From Lachnospiraceae bacterium (GTDB lineage Bacteria > Bacillota > Clostridia > Lachnospirales > Lachnospiraceae): a stretch of 64,000 nt of DNA. A model generated the notes under the pieces. That model was not told the origin of the DNA and did no database searches. It saw only the letters and a list, made by a program, of their open reading frames with translations. Positions 45,224 to 56,600 of this stretch are shown here, piece by piece. The DNA is taken from positions 115,990 to 179,989 of the forward strand of contig JAGBOC010000012.1 of the NCBI GenBank assembly GCA_017634065.1, written 5' to 3'. The position numbers were made by a program, and so were the translations under genes. Position 1 is the stretch's first letter, and each line of letters opens with the position of its first letter.

Positions 45224-46007
45224 ACTAAAAAATATATATAAGACTTTTAACGCAGGAACTATAAATGAGAAGGTAGCACTTTATGATGTAAATCTCACAT
45301 TAAATGATGGAGACTTTGTCACTGTCATCGGTGGAAATGGCGCAGGGAAATCTACATTACAAAATGTAATCTCTGGTGCAATAAATCCTGACTACGGAAC
45401 TATAGAGATAAATAATATAAATATCACAAAACTTCCAGAATATAAAAGAGCAAAGTTTATAGGTAGAGTTTTTCAAGACCCGATGCTCGGAACTGCATCT
45501 GATATGTGGATAGAAGAGAATCTTGCTCTTGCATATAAAAGGGGAGAAAAGAGAAGTCCACTTAAATGGATGATTGACAGTGAGAAAGAAAAGATTTTTG
45601 AAGAGAGTTTATCAAAACTTGGTTTGTCACTTGAAAATAGAATGAAGAGTAAAGTCAGACTTTTATCAGGTGGTCAGCGTCAAGCGATTACACTACTTAT
45701 GGCTACTATAAAGAAACCTGATTTGCTTATGCTTGATGAACATACTGCGGCACTTGACCCAAAGACTGCAAATCTTGTATTAACTCTTACAAAAGAGATT
45801 ATAGAAGAGCATAATATCACTACTCTTATGATAACTCACAATATGAGAGATGCACTAACTTATGGCAATAGACTGATTATGATGGATCAAGGAAAAATTA
45901 TATTTGATGTATCTGGAGATGCGAAGAAAAAACTTACAGTAGAAGATTTACTAAAGAAGTTTAATCAGACAAAAGATGCACCATCAGATGCTATGATACT
46001 TGGATAA
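45216..46007 (+). CDS. ABC transporter ATP-binding protein (TrpZ-like)
   Basis: A 263-residue ATPase: Walker A VIGGNGAGKSTLQN, Q-loop VFQDPMLGTASDMW, signature LSGGQRQAITLLMA, Walker B LLMLDEHTAALDP and switch His MITHNM. It completes the three-gene uptake system. I chose ATG 45216, with AGGAGG (45202-45207) eight bases upstream, overlapping the permease gene by eight bases. A bidirectional terminator follows. Confidence 0.92.
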   Translation: MLKLKNIYKTFNAGTINEKVALYDVNLTLNDGDFVTVIGGNGAGKSTLQNVISGAINPDYGTIEINNINITKLPEYKRAKFIGRVFQDPMLGTASDMWIEENLALAYKRGEKRSPLKWMIDSEKEKIFEESLSKLGLSLENRMKSKVRLLSGGQRQAITLLMATIKKPDLLMLDEHTAALDPKTANLVLTLTKEIIEEHNITTLMITHNMRDALTYGNRLIMMDQGKIIFDVSGDAKKKLTVEDLLKKFNQTKDAPSDAMILG

Positions 46008-46010
46008 AAT

Positions 46011-46036
46011 AAAGGGGCTATGTATAGCCCCTTTTT
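46011..46036. terminator. Bidirectional terminator between ABC operon and truA
   Basis: A 10-bp perfect stem (AAAGGGGCTA 46011-46020, TAGCCCCTTT 46025-46034) with loop TGTA and flanking A and T runs serves both convergent genes. Confidence 0.9.
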
Positions 46037-46808
46037 ATATGAACTCAATAGATTCAAGAGTTAGACCTTTTGCTGGAAGTGTAAATCCTGCATACCTTCT
46101 ATCTTTCTTTTCAAGTATCTCTTTTATATATGATGGCTCCCACATATTCATACCAATTTTAAGTAGGGTGCCACAAATAATTCTAACCATATGATACAAA
46201 AATCCATTGCCACTAATTTTTATCTCTATAATGTCATCATTTTCTTTTATATCGATACTATATATTTCTCTTGTAGTGACATTTTCATCTTCATAGTTTA
46301 GTAGTTTAGAAAGTTTTATTGATTGAGAATCAGGATTTATAAAACTTTTGAAATCGTGAACACCTATAAGATATTTTGATGCTTCTTTCATCTTTTCAAT
46401 ATCAATACTATGATATACATAATGAGCAAAATGTTCTTTTAGTGGATTTCTTATTTTAGCATTATGGATTTTATAGATATATGTCTTTATGACATTATGT
46501 TTTCTTGGATGAAAGTCGCTACTAACTTCTTTTGACTCAAGTATAGATATGTCATTTGGAAGAAGGTTATTTAGTGCATAGTTAAACTTGTCAGGTCTTA
46601 TATCTGAATTAGTATCAAATACTGCTATATTGCCATTTGAATGGACTTTGCTATCAGTTCTACTTGTGCCAATGATTTCTATTTTTTCATTCGTGAGTAT
46701 TGATAACTTGGCATTTATGATGTCTTCAATGCCATTTTTCTTGTCCCCAGTCTGCCAACCATTATAATTAGTACCATCATATGCTATTTTTATCATAATT
46801 CTTTTCAT
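46035..46808 (-). CDS. truA: tRNA pseudouridine synthase A
   Basis: The 257-residue enzyme modifies U38-40 of tRNA anticodon arms. The catalytic D52 lies in the motif SRTDSKVHSNGN, a variant of the usual GRTDAGVHA; the later FKSFINPDSQ, GNGFLYHMVRIICGTL and AGFTLPAKGL match the family. The C-terminus ends shortly after the last motif. The extended -10 on the minus strand would place transcription start at or next to the first ATG (46808), so the mRNA may be leaderless; Met5 (46796) is an alternative start. Confidence 0.92.
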   Translation of the reverse strand: MKRIMIKIAYDGTNYNGWQTGDKKNGIEDIINAKLSILTNEKIEIIGTSRTDSKVHSNGNIAVFDTNSDIRPDKFNYALNNLLPNDISILESKEVSSDFHPRKHNVIKTYIYKIHNAKIRNPLKEHFAHYVYHSIDIEKMKEASKYLIGVHDFKSFINPDSQSIKLSKLLNYEDENVTTREIYSIDIKENDDIIEIKISGNGFLYHMVRIICGTLLKIGMNMWEPSYIKEILEKKDRRYAGFTLPAKGLTLESIEFI

Positions 46809-46814
46809 TTTTTT

Positions 46815-46847
46815 ATTATAACATTTTCTATTATATTATGCTATAAT
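46815..46847. promoter_or_regulatory. Divergent overlapping promoters of truA and the deacetylase
   Basis: On the minus strand a TGT extended -10, TATAAT (46820-46815), points to truA. On the plus strand a TGC extended -10, TATAAT (46842-46847), points to the deacetylase. Each one's -35 region lies across the other; neither has a good -35 box. Predicted starts are about 46808 (minus) and 46854 (plus). Confidence 0.65.
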
Positions 46848-46862
46848 ATTGTGGTGAGAATC

Positions 46863-47876
46863 ATGATTAAAAAAATGAGTTTAAGAATTATAACTTTGAT
46901 AGTTTTGATTTTTTCTATAAGTATCAACTATGCATCTAATATTATTATCTCTGGAAGTAATTCTAAAAATGAGTCTGTTTCAGTTCATAATGATAGTAGC
47001 TATGAGAGTGAACTTTTAGCAAGTGCATCAGAAGTAGATAGTGAAGCTGCCATACAAGCTTATATTTCTGAAATTGCAAATGCTTTTATGTCAGTAGAAC
47101 TTCCACCAAAATATAATTTACCAACTTTATACATGCAGCCAACTATCCATCCAGTAAAAGAAGGTGACTGGTTTGGAAAGTTTTCTGATGATATGCCTAT
47201 ATTTAAGGTGGATGTAGAAAATGATTCTGAAAAGAATAATTTAATGTGCCTTACTTTTGATAGCGCCTATATCAATAAATATACTATAGATATTTTAGAC
47301 ATACTTGATAAGTATGATATAAAATCAACTTTCTTTATGACTTATGAGTTCATGGTAAAAAATCCTGATCAAATTATGGAGATTATAAAAAGGGGACACG
47401 AGATAGGAAATCACTCTACATCTCATCCTGACTTCAATAAGATAAGTGATAGTAGGATAGTGAAAGAAGTTATGAAAGCACATAATTTCATAAAAGATCT
47501 TGTCGGAGTAGAGATGTGTCTTTTTAGATTTCCCTTTGGTTCTTATTCGCCAAGAACTGTTGGTATCTTAAAAAATATGGGATATTACTCTATACAGTGG
47601 ACTCTTGATTCTATAGACTGGAAAAACTCTGGAAAAGAGTTTTTGATAAATAGATTTACTGGAAATGATGACCTTTTAGCTGGAGGTTCTATAATTCTTT
47701 TTCATAATGGTGCCACTTACACACCTGAAGCGCTTCCAGAAATAATTGATATGATATATAGCAAAGGTCTAAAATGCGTCAAAGTATCTGACCTTATATA
47801 TCATCATGATTTTCACGTATTAAAAGGTCAACAGATTAAAGGTCAATATTCTGTCTACAACTATAATGAAAAGTAA
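46863..47876 (+). CDS. Polysaccharide deacetylase (NodB fold, PdaB-like)
   Basis: A 337-residue secreted or anchored protein with one N-terminal helix, a Ser-rich linker and a NodB domain: motif 1 LTFDSAY (catalytic Asp kept, usual second Asp replaced by Ser), motif 2 HEIGNHSTSHPDF (metal His pair), motif 3 FRFPFGSYSPRT, motif 4 SIDWKNSG and motif 5 GSIILFHNG. Such enzymes remove acetyl groups from peptidoglycan or chitin-like sugars. I use ATG 46863; a GTG at 46851 would lie before the predicted transcription start. The leader is only about 9 bases. Confidence 0.87.
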   Translation: MIKKMSLRIITLIVLIFSISINYASNIIISGSNSKNESVSVHNDSSYESELLASASEVDSEAAIQAYISEIANAFMSVELPPKYNLPTLYMQPTIHPVKEGDWFGKFSDDMPIFKVDVENDSEKNNLMCLTFDSAYINKYTIDILDILDKYDIKSTFFMTYEFMVKNPDQIMEIIKRGHEIGNHSTSHPDFNKISDSRIVKEVMKAHNFIKDLVGVEMCLFRFPFGSYSPRTVGILKNMGYYSIQWTLDSIDWKNSGKEFLINRFTGNDDLLAGGSIILFHNGATYTPEALPEIIDMIYSKGLKCVKVSDLIYHHDFHVLKGQQIKGQYSVYNYNEK

Positions 47877-48768
47877 TCGTCTAAAAGGTATATGCTATCT
47901 AATGATAACTGCAATCATTTGGGGTGGTTCTTTTATTTCACAACTATTTGGTGGACTTGCTATAGGGTCATTTTCTTTCTGCGGATATAGATGTATTGTA
48001 GGTTGCATCACAATTTTTATAATGATTTTGATAGATAATAAACTTAAGTTAAATAAGTTTATTTTTTTTAGAAAAGATGAAAATAAATTATATACTATAA
48101 AAACATCACTTTGGTGTGGCATCTTTCTTTTTTTAGCAATGGTTACTCAACAAATAGGAGTCCAGATGACTGACACAGCAAAATCAGGTCTCATTACATC
48201 TCTTGAAGCAATCATAGTTCCTATACTTACTCTCATTTTATATAAGAGAAAAATAAAACTAATTACTTGGTTTTTTATCATTTTAACTGTAGTAGGTATA
48301 ATGATGTTGAGTCTTAATTCTCTTACTGGTATAAATCTTGGTGACATAATTGTATTTATATCTGCGATTATATATTCTGTGACAGTTATCCAAGTTCAAG
48401 AATATGTCCTATCTATAGACCCATTAAAGTTTTCATTTTTTAGATTTGTAATGGTCGGCTTTTTGGGCTTTCTAATGGCTGTAATAATGAGAGAAAACTT
48501 TTATTCTATAATAAATATAAAGAATGCTATGCCAAGTATACTTTATAGCGGTATACTTGCATCAGGTGTAGCCTATACCTTTTCTATAATTGGTCAAAAG
48601 TATAGTGAGCCTATTATAGCGACACTAATAATGAGCCTTGAGGGCATTTTTGCAGCGATTTTGGGCTGGATTATCTTAAACCAATCCCTAAATCTTATAC
48701 AAATTATAGGCATAATTATAGCATTTTTATCTATAGTGGCTGTCCAGATAACGGACTATAATATATAG
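47866..48768 (+). CDS. EamA/DMT-family transporter
   Basis: The 300-residue protein has ten membrane helices in two EamA repeats: ITAIIWGGSFISQLFGGL at the start, GLITSLEAIIVPILTLILYKRKI in repeat 1, and SLEGIFAAILGWIILNQSLNLIQIIGIIIAFLSIV in repeat 2. It probably exports or imports a small metabolite of unknown identity. ATG 47866 overlaps the deacetylase end by 11 bases, so the two are cotranscribed. Same family as the partial gene at the window start, but the sequences differ. Confidence 0.9.
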   Translation: MKSNRLKGICYLMITAIIWGGSFISQLFGGLAIGSFSFCGYRCIVGCITIFIMILIDNKLKLNKFIFFRKDENKLYTIKTSLWCGIFLFLAMVTQQIGVQMTDTAKSGLITSLEAIIVPILTLILYKRKIKLITWFFIILTVVGIMMLSLNSLTGINLGDIIVFISAIIYSVTVIQVQEYVLSIDPLKFSFFRFVMVGFLGFLMAVIMRENFYSIINIKNAMPSILYSGILASGVAYTFSIIGQKYSEPIIATLIMSLEGIFAAILGWIILNQSLNLIQIIGIIIAFLSIVAVQITDYNI

Positions 48769-48804
48769 GCAATTCATATTAAGAAATATTTAATAATTGT
48801 TTAA

Positions 48805-48833
48805 TAGAAAATAAGTTATAATTATAGTATAAT
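48805..48833 (+). promoter_or_regulatory. Probable promoter of the surface-protein locus
   Basis: TAGAAA (48805-48810), 17 bases, perfect TATAAT (48828-48833). Predicted start about 48840, at the foot of a 42-base hairpin. Confidence 0.55.
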
Positions 48834-48838
48834 ATATG

Positions 48839-48880
48839 TAGACTATGATGCCGTGTTTATGGCGTGATTTATATAGTCTA
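48839..48880 (+). promoter_or_regulatory. 5' hairpin of the surface-protein transcript
   Basis: TAGACTAT (48839-48846) pairs perfectly with ATAGTCTA (48873-48880), and inside it GCC (48850-48852) can pair with GGC (48861-48863). No T run follows, so it is not a terminator. It starts at the predicted 5' end of the mRNA, like a stabilising or regulatory 5' stem-loop. No known riboswitch was recognised. Confidence 0.5.
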
Positions 48881-48927
48881 TTCAAAATCTAATTAGTTCT
48901 ATAATAAAAAGTCTAAAGGATGATAAA

Positions 48928-50589
48928 ATGAAGAAGTCTAGGATTTTTGTTGTAAGTATTTTAGTGTTATTATTAGTTTTAAATAACACTATGTTTTCGT
49001 TCGTAGGTTGGTACAAAGATGGAGATAAGATGACCTACGTCAATAACTCCGGCTACCGTATAGCAAATGCATGGAGAGAATCAGATGGGATGCTTTTTTA
49101 TTTAGATGAGACAGGATATGTTCTCTATAATAAGTGCTTTGAATACAGTGGTAAGATTTATTGCGTTGGTAGAAATGGTGCCAGGATAACTGATGCATTT
49201 GTTGATGTCACACCAGATATGATAGTTGGTGACACAATCAGTCCTGGTATTTTTTATTTCACTTCAAATGGAACTGCTTTTCAAAAAAATAGTACTAACT
49301 TTACAAAAAATATCGATGGAAAAAAATATGCTTTTGATGATGAAGGACATCTGATGGCTGACTGTTGGCTTACATCTGATGGAGACATAGTTGATAGTAG
49401 TTCTGATACTATCAAAGAAGGATGCTACTATGTGAAGTCAGATGGAGTTTTGATGCAAAATGAATGGTATAACTTTACAAATGATTCAGCATCTGATTAT
49501 ACACTTGATAGAAGTAATCTCATAGCAGCTGATTATTTTGATATGAACTCACTTTGGATGTATTTTGGAAATAATTGTAAAAAGACAGTTGGAGGAACTA
49601 CGACTAAAAATATCACAATCAATGGTAAAGAATATGCCTTTGATGAAAATGGCATCATGCTTATGGGCTTCAAGAAAAACCAAGGTGAAGTAGATACTAA
49701 TCAAGCAAGTAACCCTGTAGTAAGTGAAAAGATAAGATTTTATGATAAGTATAGTGGTGAGTTAGTTAAGAATAGATGGATAAGTGATATAACACCAGAG
49801 AGTTTTTCTGAAAGTGATTTTTTAGATGGAAAGATAGATTGGTATTATGTAGATAGTGATGGAGCGATAGTTAAAAATAAAGTCGCAACTGTAGATGGTA
49901 AAAAATATATCTTTGATGGATTTGGAAGACTTCGTAATGGTTTCATACTTATAGATGGTATATCATACTTCGTTGCAGAATATAAATCAGAAGATTTATC
50001 ACGTGATGATTTTATCTATAAAGTTAGCGATGGTGGTAAACTCTATGGTTCAGAACTTTCTGATATATACTATTTTGATGAAAATGAAAAGAATGAAGGT
50101 GTGATGAGAACTGGCACAGTAAATATAGAACTTTCTGATGGAGTATATGAGTTTGATTTTAAACCAAGTGGTAAGGCAGTAGGAAATAGAAATGAACTAA
50201 AACTTGATAAAAATACTTACTATATAAACTCATTGAAATTAAAACCTTGGGAAGACACAAGGTATGGCATAGTAAAGGTAAGTGATGAAGAATATAGAGT
50301 TATAAATACAAGTGGCAAGATAGTTACTGGAAGAAAAAGAGTTATAAAAGATGATTATGATAATTTCATGATTATACTGAATGATAAATTAGCAGGATAT
50401 ATATTAGCACCAAATAGAAAAGGGACAGTTAGGTGGAAGACAATAGATGGTATAACTGGATATTATTTCTACGACCAAGATTCTGATCCGAAAAGATATA
50501 CACATCTTCTTGTAGAAAGTGGAGTATCTTGTCCGACAGCTACACAAATTGCTGATATACCAAATGACTTAAAAGTTAATTTTAAATAA
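48928..50589 (+). CDS. Secreted cell-wall-binding-repeat protein, 553 aa
   Basis: A signal peptide (about 1-26) is followed, almost to the end, by degenerate cell-wall-binding repeats of the CW_binding_1 type: GWYKDGDKMTYVNNSGYRIANAW at the start, then many units such as GKKYAFDDEGHLM and GKKYIFDGFGRLRNGF. No catalytic domain is visible. It may coat the wall or act as an anchor. AAAGGATG precedes ATG 48928. It has 13 bases between its stop and the next giant gene, so all three genes of the locus are likely one transcript. Confidence 0.85.
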   Translation: MKKSRIFVVSILVLLLVLNNTMFSFVGWYKDGDKMTYVNNSGYRIANAWRESDGMLFYLDETGYVLYNKCFEYSGKIYCVGRNGARITDAFVDVTPDMIVGDTISPGIFYFTSNGTAFQKNSTNFTKNIDGKKYAFDDEGHLMADCWLTSDGDIVDSSSDTIKEGCYYVKSDGVLMQNEWYNFTNDSASDYTLDRSNLIAADYFDMNSLWMYFGNNCKKTVGGTTTKNITINGKEYAFDENGIMLMGFKKNQGEVDTNQASNPVVSEKIRFYDKYSGELVKNRWISDITPESFSESDFLDGKIDWYYVDSDGAIVKNKVATVDGKKYIFDGFGRLRNGFILIDGISYFVAEYKSEDLSRDDFIYKVSDGGKLYGSELSDIYYFDENEKNEGVMRTGTVNIELSDGVYEFDFKPSGKAVGNRNELKLDKNTYYINSLKLKPWEDTRYGIVKVSDEEYRVINTSGKIVTGRKRVIKDDYDNFMIILNDKLAGYILAPNRKGTVRWKTIDGITGYYFYDQDSDPKRYTHLLVESGVSCPTATQIADIPNDLKVNFK

Positions 50590-50602
50590 TGGAGGGAAAA
50601 AT

Positions 50603-53600
50603 ATGAAAAGGAGTTTTAGAAGCAATTTATTATCACGCATAATAAAGAAAAGCAAAAGTAAATTATCACTTTTCATAGTTTTTACTATGGTTTTAACTTT
50701 GGTGTTGCCAAATGTTGGCGTATTACCTTTTAATTCTATAAAGGAGGCATATGCAGCTGGGACGGAGCTTCAACCAGAGTCTTTTGATGCAGAAGATAAA
50801 AAATCAAATACTACAGTAGTTTACTGGAAATCTAATAGTGTAATAGATTTTAAAGGAAAAAAGACATCAACAGATAATTATGATTCTGGATTTAAGACGA
50901 CATATGGTAATGGTGGATATGGAGTCAATTTTAATGTAAATACTGTTGCTATGCCAGATGATGGACCTCCTGCATCTGGAGGACAAGGTGGTACATTTAA
51001 TAATGGAAATGGTGGTGTATATACATTAGGAGATGTGGAGTTTAAGGTTATTACACAAGCAAGTCCAAATAAGAAATATGTATTTATGGATTTGTATGCT
51101 TATAATACAGCAAATATAAATAAATATGTAGCTTTAAGATTTAATGCTGATACTCAAATTACAAACAACGATTATGCAAGAGTTGTTGTTAATAGAGATG
51201 ATCAAATATTTCACATTGTTAATGATAATAAATCAAATTCTGATTTTGTTTCTTTTGATATAATTGCTCATGATGATGATTATAATTTAGATCCTTTCAA
51301 TGTTGCACTAGCAGCATTTTGGAGTTCAAGAAATAATTCTGATATTGCTTGGAGAGCATATTATGAATATGATGCTGGGAATCGACAATCGGATGGTTCC
51401 TATGACTCAGGTGTTTCTTTTGGTTGGAAAAATATTGAAGTAAGACCATATGAATTAATTCATAGAAGAGTTGCATTTATGGCAAGAACTGCCACTTATT
51501 ATGTAAATGCAACAAATGGAAAAGATAATCCTGGATCTGCCGAAGATGGTAGTTGGCCTAATAATCATTCTCAGCCTGGTTCATTTGATAAACCATTTAA
51601 AACTATTCAAAAAGCATTAGATGTTATTGGTAATAAAAAAGCATTTATATGTTTGCAAACTGATTGCACATTACCAAATAGTATTAATTTCAATGATTCT
51701 TCAAAAGACATAACTATACAAAGCGCTGATATAGGAATGAATTCAAGAAAGAATACACAAAAGTTTACTTTAACTTGCAATAATTCAAAAATAAATGTTA
51801 CTAATGGATCCTTAACATTTTCAGATTTAGTTTTAGAGAGTAATGGCGCTGATAAAGAAGATGTTTTTATAGAACAAACTGGAGGCAATGTTACATTTAG
51901 TAGTGGAACTACTTTTAGAGGATTTAAAAACTCTAAAGGTTCAGCTGTATTACATACAACTGGAAGTGGCAAAATTGCATTGTTAGGAACAACAATTAAT
52001 AATTGTGTTTCTGCTGATAAAGTAAAAGTAGTTGATGGTAAAATAGCAACTACAAGTTGCTGTGCTATCACATATGAAGGATATACTGGTACAGATTCTG
52101 ATTTAGGCTTTGAAATGAATGGAAATAACCAAATTTGGAATAATGGTGATAAAGATTATACTTATAATGCAACTACTGATACTTATACTGGAGAAAGAAG
52201 AAATATTTATCTTGGAAAGGATAAGTTTATACAAGTAAGTAATTTATTAAAAAATGAAGTATCAGGTGTTGAATCAAAAATATCGTTAACTACGGAAGAA
52301 TTACCAACAGCATACATAGGTGCAGTTAAGAATGCAAATGAAGAGGTAATTGTAGCTAAACCTACGAATGTCTATCCATATATAAGAGATATTAATAATT
52401 GTCCATTTGAACAATATTTTTATGATGATAGAACTTCTACTAATAATAGAATTGAGATAGCTGAAGGAAAAATAAATGGTGGCGATACTGCTAAAAAGAA
52501 TGCAGTTGTAAAACAACTTGGTAGCCGTATAATATTTAAATATGTAAATGAAAATGGCTCAACACTTCATGGTATAAGTAGGAGTGATCTTGTATTGCCA
52601 GTTGGTCAGCAAGTAACTATTGAAGCAACTCCATCAATTGTAGATGGATATGAGATGGATAGATGTCAAGTAACTGGTACTGGATTTACTATTGATAATG
52701 TAAAAACAAGTGCGACATTTGGCACTGCAACTGGTACTGTCGGGACAACTAATGTTGAGATAAGATACGTATATAAACCTCAAGATGTATCATATAGTTT
52801 TGTGTCGAATGGTGGATCGCCTACTTCAATCCCTTCTATAACTGGACAAGTGGGGAAAAGAGTAAGTGGTATATTATCTTCACCTAAAAAATATGGTTAT
52901 TTATTTGCAGGTTGGTATGATAATATTACTGACCCATACGATACAAGTGATGCTGGAAAGTTCACACAACTTCCTTCATATTTCCCAAATAAGTCTCTGA
53001 CACTTTATGCAAAGTATAATGTTGACACTTCTATATTTATACCTATTTCTGAAAACCACGTAAATAGTAGTGGAACTATTACTTTCTATGAGACACCTGA
53101 TTCGCAAGTTGATATGACACACAACGTTGAGACTAATTTTGCTTTCAATTCAAAATCTATACCTGGTTATATGGCTAATGCTGTAACTTCTTTTGTCACT
53201 CCAGCTACTTATATATATAGAAGTGCAGAAGAGCCTGTAGGTACATTCACTCAAAATGGAAATGCTGCAAGTTTCAGTGGTAGAACACCAGGTCAGCAAA
53301 CACTTACTACATTTAAATATGATGTAGACCCATCTGTCACAAAGAAGTTTAGAAAAGAGTTTTACAAAGTAAACTCAAGAGGTCAAGATGAACAGCCTTA
53401 CAATATAAATGGCACTAATAACTTTGAAGAAGAAGACTTATCTGCTGAGGCACCAATGTCATTTACTCCACCTGATAGAGCTGGTTTTGAAGTTATCTCT
53501 GCAGAGATAACTACTGGTCATGAAGCACATTCTGATAGTTTCATAACTGCAGTCAGAAATTATTCTTTTGATCAATACAATAGATATGCATTCACTGGAG

Positions 53601-56600
53601 AAATGCCAAATCAAGCTGTCACTATAAAATACGTATATAAGGCAACTTCTACAGAGAGAGAGTATATCATAGATTATACAGATGATGATTCTCTTGATAA
53701 TAGAAATAAGTATATTGTTGATTCGATAGTTGATTCAACAAAGATTTATGAAGATACACTTACTGCTTCAAGAAGAAATGATTTATATGGTTATAATTTT
53801 GATACAAATACTGTAGACCCAACTTCAGCAGGAACTTTCAGTGCAGATGGCACATTTACAGGAACTATGCCACTCAACCAATCTGTAAATGTAATATATC
53901 ATTATAGAAGAAATGCTTATTTTAAAGATGTTGTATATAAACCATCGCTTGAAGATGCAGGTTGCACTACAACTTTTGATATAACTAACTTATCTCCTGA
54001 CTTAACTTTACAAGATGGTAATCCAAAGACTCAAGTCTTGTCAGATACACCAGGAACTGGAACAGGCTGGACTTTTGCTGAACTTAATACAAGAGAGTTA
54101 GTTCCAAGAGTAACTGTCAATGACTCTACATTATATGCTGCTGATAGCTTTTTCATTGATATGAATGATAACCAAATCTATGATGATGGAACAGATAGGA
54201 TGTTAACGGATGATGGTGCATTATTTACTACAGCTGATGTTCATAATGGTGTGATAACTATAGTTCCACATGTTAGAGTTCTATATAGTGATATCAATAT
54301 TAGTTTCGCTTCTGATGGAAATGCTGTAATTGATACAACTGGTATTCAAACACAATATAGAAGTATAGATACTTGGCAAACAGTAATTGATACTGGTCTA
54401 CCTACTACAACTGGTGTTGGATATTATTATAATTTTGAAGGTTGGTATCTAAATAATATTAAGGTTCAAAGTACTGATCTACTTGTAAATGGTGGTGTCT
54501 ATGTAGCAAAGTTTGTTAAAAACACTGACCTTGCAGATGCGCCAAAGAAAGTATTATATACAACTACTATTGATGACTATGGAAATGGTCAGATAAATAT
54601 TAGAGATTTGCATAGTGGATATGCATATATACTTGCAGATGAGAGTAATACTATTTTGTCAAAAGCACTTGCAGTTGATACTACACTTTCATTTACTCAT
54701 GATGTTGATGGTGTAGATATCAATACAAAATATCATCTATATGAAGTTAAGATTGATGAAACTGTGACATATGATAGTATAAATACTGGAGATAATATAA
54801 GTACAATAGATGCGAGTCATAGAAGTGATTCAAATGATTGCTATGTTCCAGCTGTTCGTAAGAATTATACTGTAGCAGTTGATAATTTTTTACTTAATAG
54901 TGGAACTCAAAATGTAGCAAAAGTGACTATCAAACCTACATCTGTTGATTATGAATATGCTTTATATGAAGGAACTGCTATGGCAGATGGTATTGATTGG
55001 ACTCCTGGTGTAGTTAGTGGTATAACTTTTGAAGGAATTAAACCTGGAAAGACATATAAAGTTGTCACAAGGAAAAATGGTACTGCTACTACAAATCAAG
55101 GCACGAATATTTATATTGATACACTTAATAATTTAACTAATAATTCATATATTGTGTATGCTATAAATGCAACTATTAATGGTGGTACAAATACTGCTAT
55201 AGTAGAGGCTGGTCAAACTGTCACTGTGACAGCAAATGATTCATCATCTGCATTCCAGTGGACATCAAGTGCAGGAGTTTCATTCTCATCTCAAAACGCA
55301 GAAACTACATTTACTATGCCATCTAAAAATGTAGTCGTTATGCCAAAACGTGTTGTTCCTGATACTAATAAGATAAAACTTAATTCTGTTCAATTTGGAA
55401 ATAGTGACTATAGTGTTTATATGGATTCATATGATGAAGATACACTAGTTACTAATTTAAGAACTGATGCTGAAACATATTTATCAAATCATGGATTCAA
55501 TATAAAGTATAATGTGACATTCAATAAAGATATATTAACATTTGAGGAGCAATCAGCTCTAGTAAATGAAATGGGTGATGCTGTAAGAGGTGCTCTTGCT
55601 ATCGATGTTGAAGTCGAGAGATATATAGATAATAAGAGAGTAGACTCAAATGCTTTTGTTAATCCTCCATCAACATTAACTGGTTCTTCATTATATGGTA
55701 ATACGCAAATTTCTGAAGAATTAACTAATCTATATGGCTCTGAGATTTTTGATCAAGTTCCTGGACTTTTTGAATATTTGAATGGAGAAGGAGATGCACC
55801 TTCTAGTCCAGAAAATGAATCTTCAGAGACTATAAGTGAAACTTATGAAGAAGAGCCTGAAGATGAGACTGTAGAAGAGTCTTCGGGTATTGATAGTTCA
55901 GAAAGCACAGAGAATAATGAAAATGCGGACACTATAGTAGAAACAAGTTCTGAAGAAATTGAAGAAACTACTGAAACTACTGAAGTTAATGAAACAACAG
56001 AAACTACTGAAAGCACTGAAGAGGAAACTATAGAAAGTACTGAAGAAGAGACTGCAGAAAGTACTGAAGAAGAGACAGAGGAAGAAGCGACTGTTAGTGG
56101 ATTTACTGGAGGCACAGAATTAGTCGAAGAGACTGAATCAATAAGTTTTGATGAATTAGTTCAAAATCTTATCTTATTTGGTTCAACCTTCTCAAATGAT
56201 TTTTCTACAAATATATTTGTGAACTTGATAAAAGATGATTTGAATAATGGTGAATACAAAGTATTTGAATCAAATGGTGGTACTCTTACTGAAGTGCCAT
56301 TGGCTTCTGGCATTACTGAAGACATTGCGAAAAAAGGTCTTGCTGGATTCAATGTTTCAAAAGGTAAGAGATATATAATTGCTTATAATAGATATAATGA
56401 TATAACTTTTGTAAATAACACACCTGGTGTAAGCGAGATGACAGGTGCTGAAACGAGGAAGGTATATAGAGTAAAAGCAGGAGATACTATAGGTAATTAT
56501 ACTGCTACATATGGAGCACTTCCAGATATTTCACAAGACTATTCATATAATAGAGCAACTTATCAAAATGCTGTCTGGTCATATAAGAGCAATACGAAAG

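Noticed and set aside
46851-46862. GTG start for the deacetylase
   Set aside because: It lies before the predicted transcription start of the extended -10 promoter; ATG 46863 fits better.
56010-56090. CRISPR-like regular repeat
   Set aside because: The units are contiguous, in frame and degenerate, with no spacers; this is a coding tandem repeat.
55843-56115. Minus-strand Ser/Val-rich frame
   Set aside because: It is the mirror of the Glu/Thr tandem repeat in the giant surface gene.
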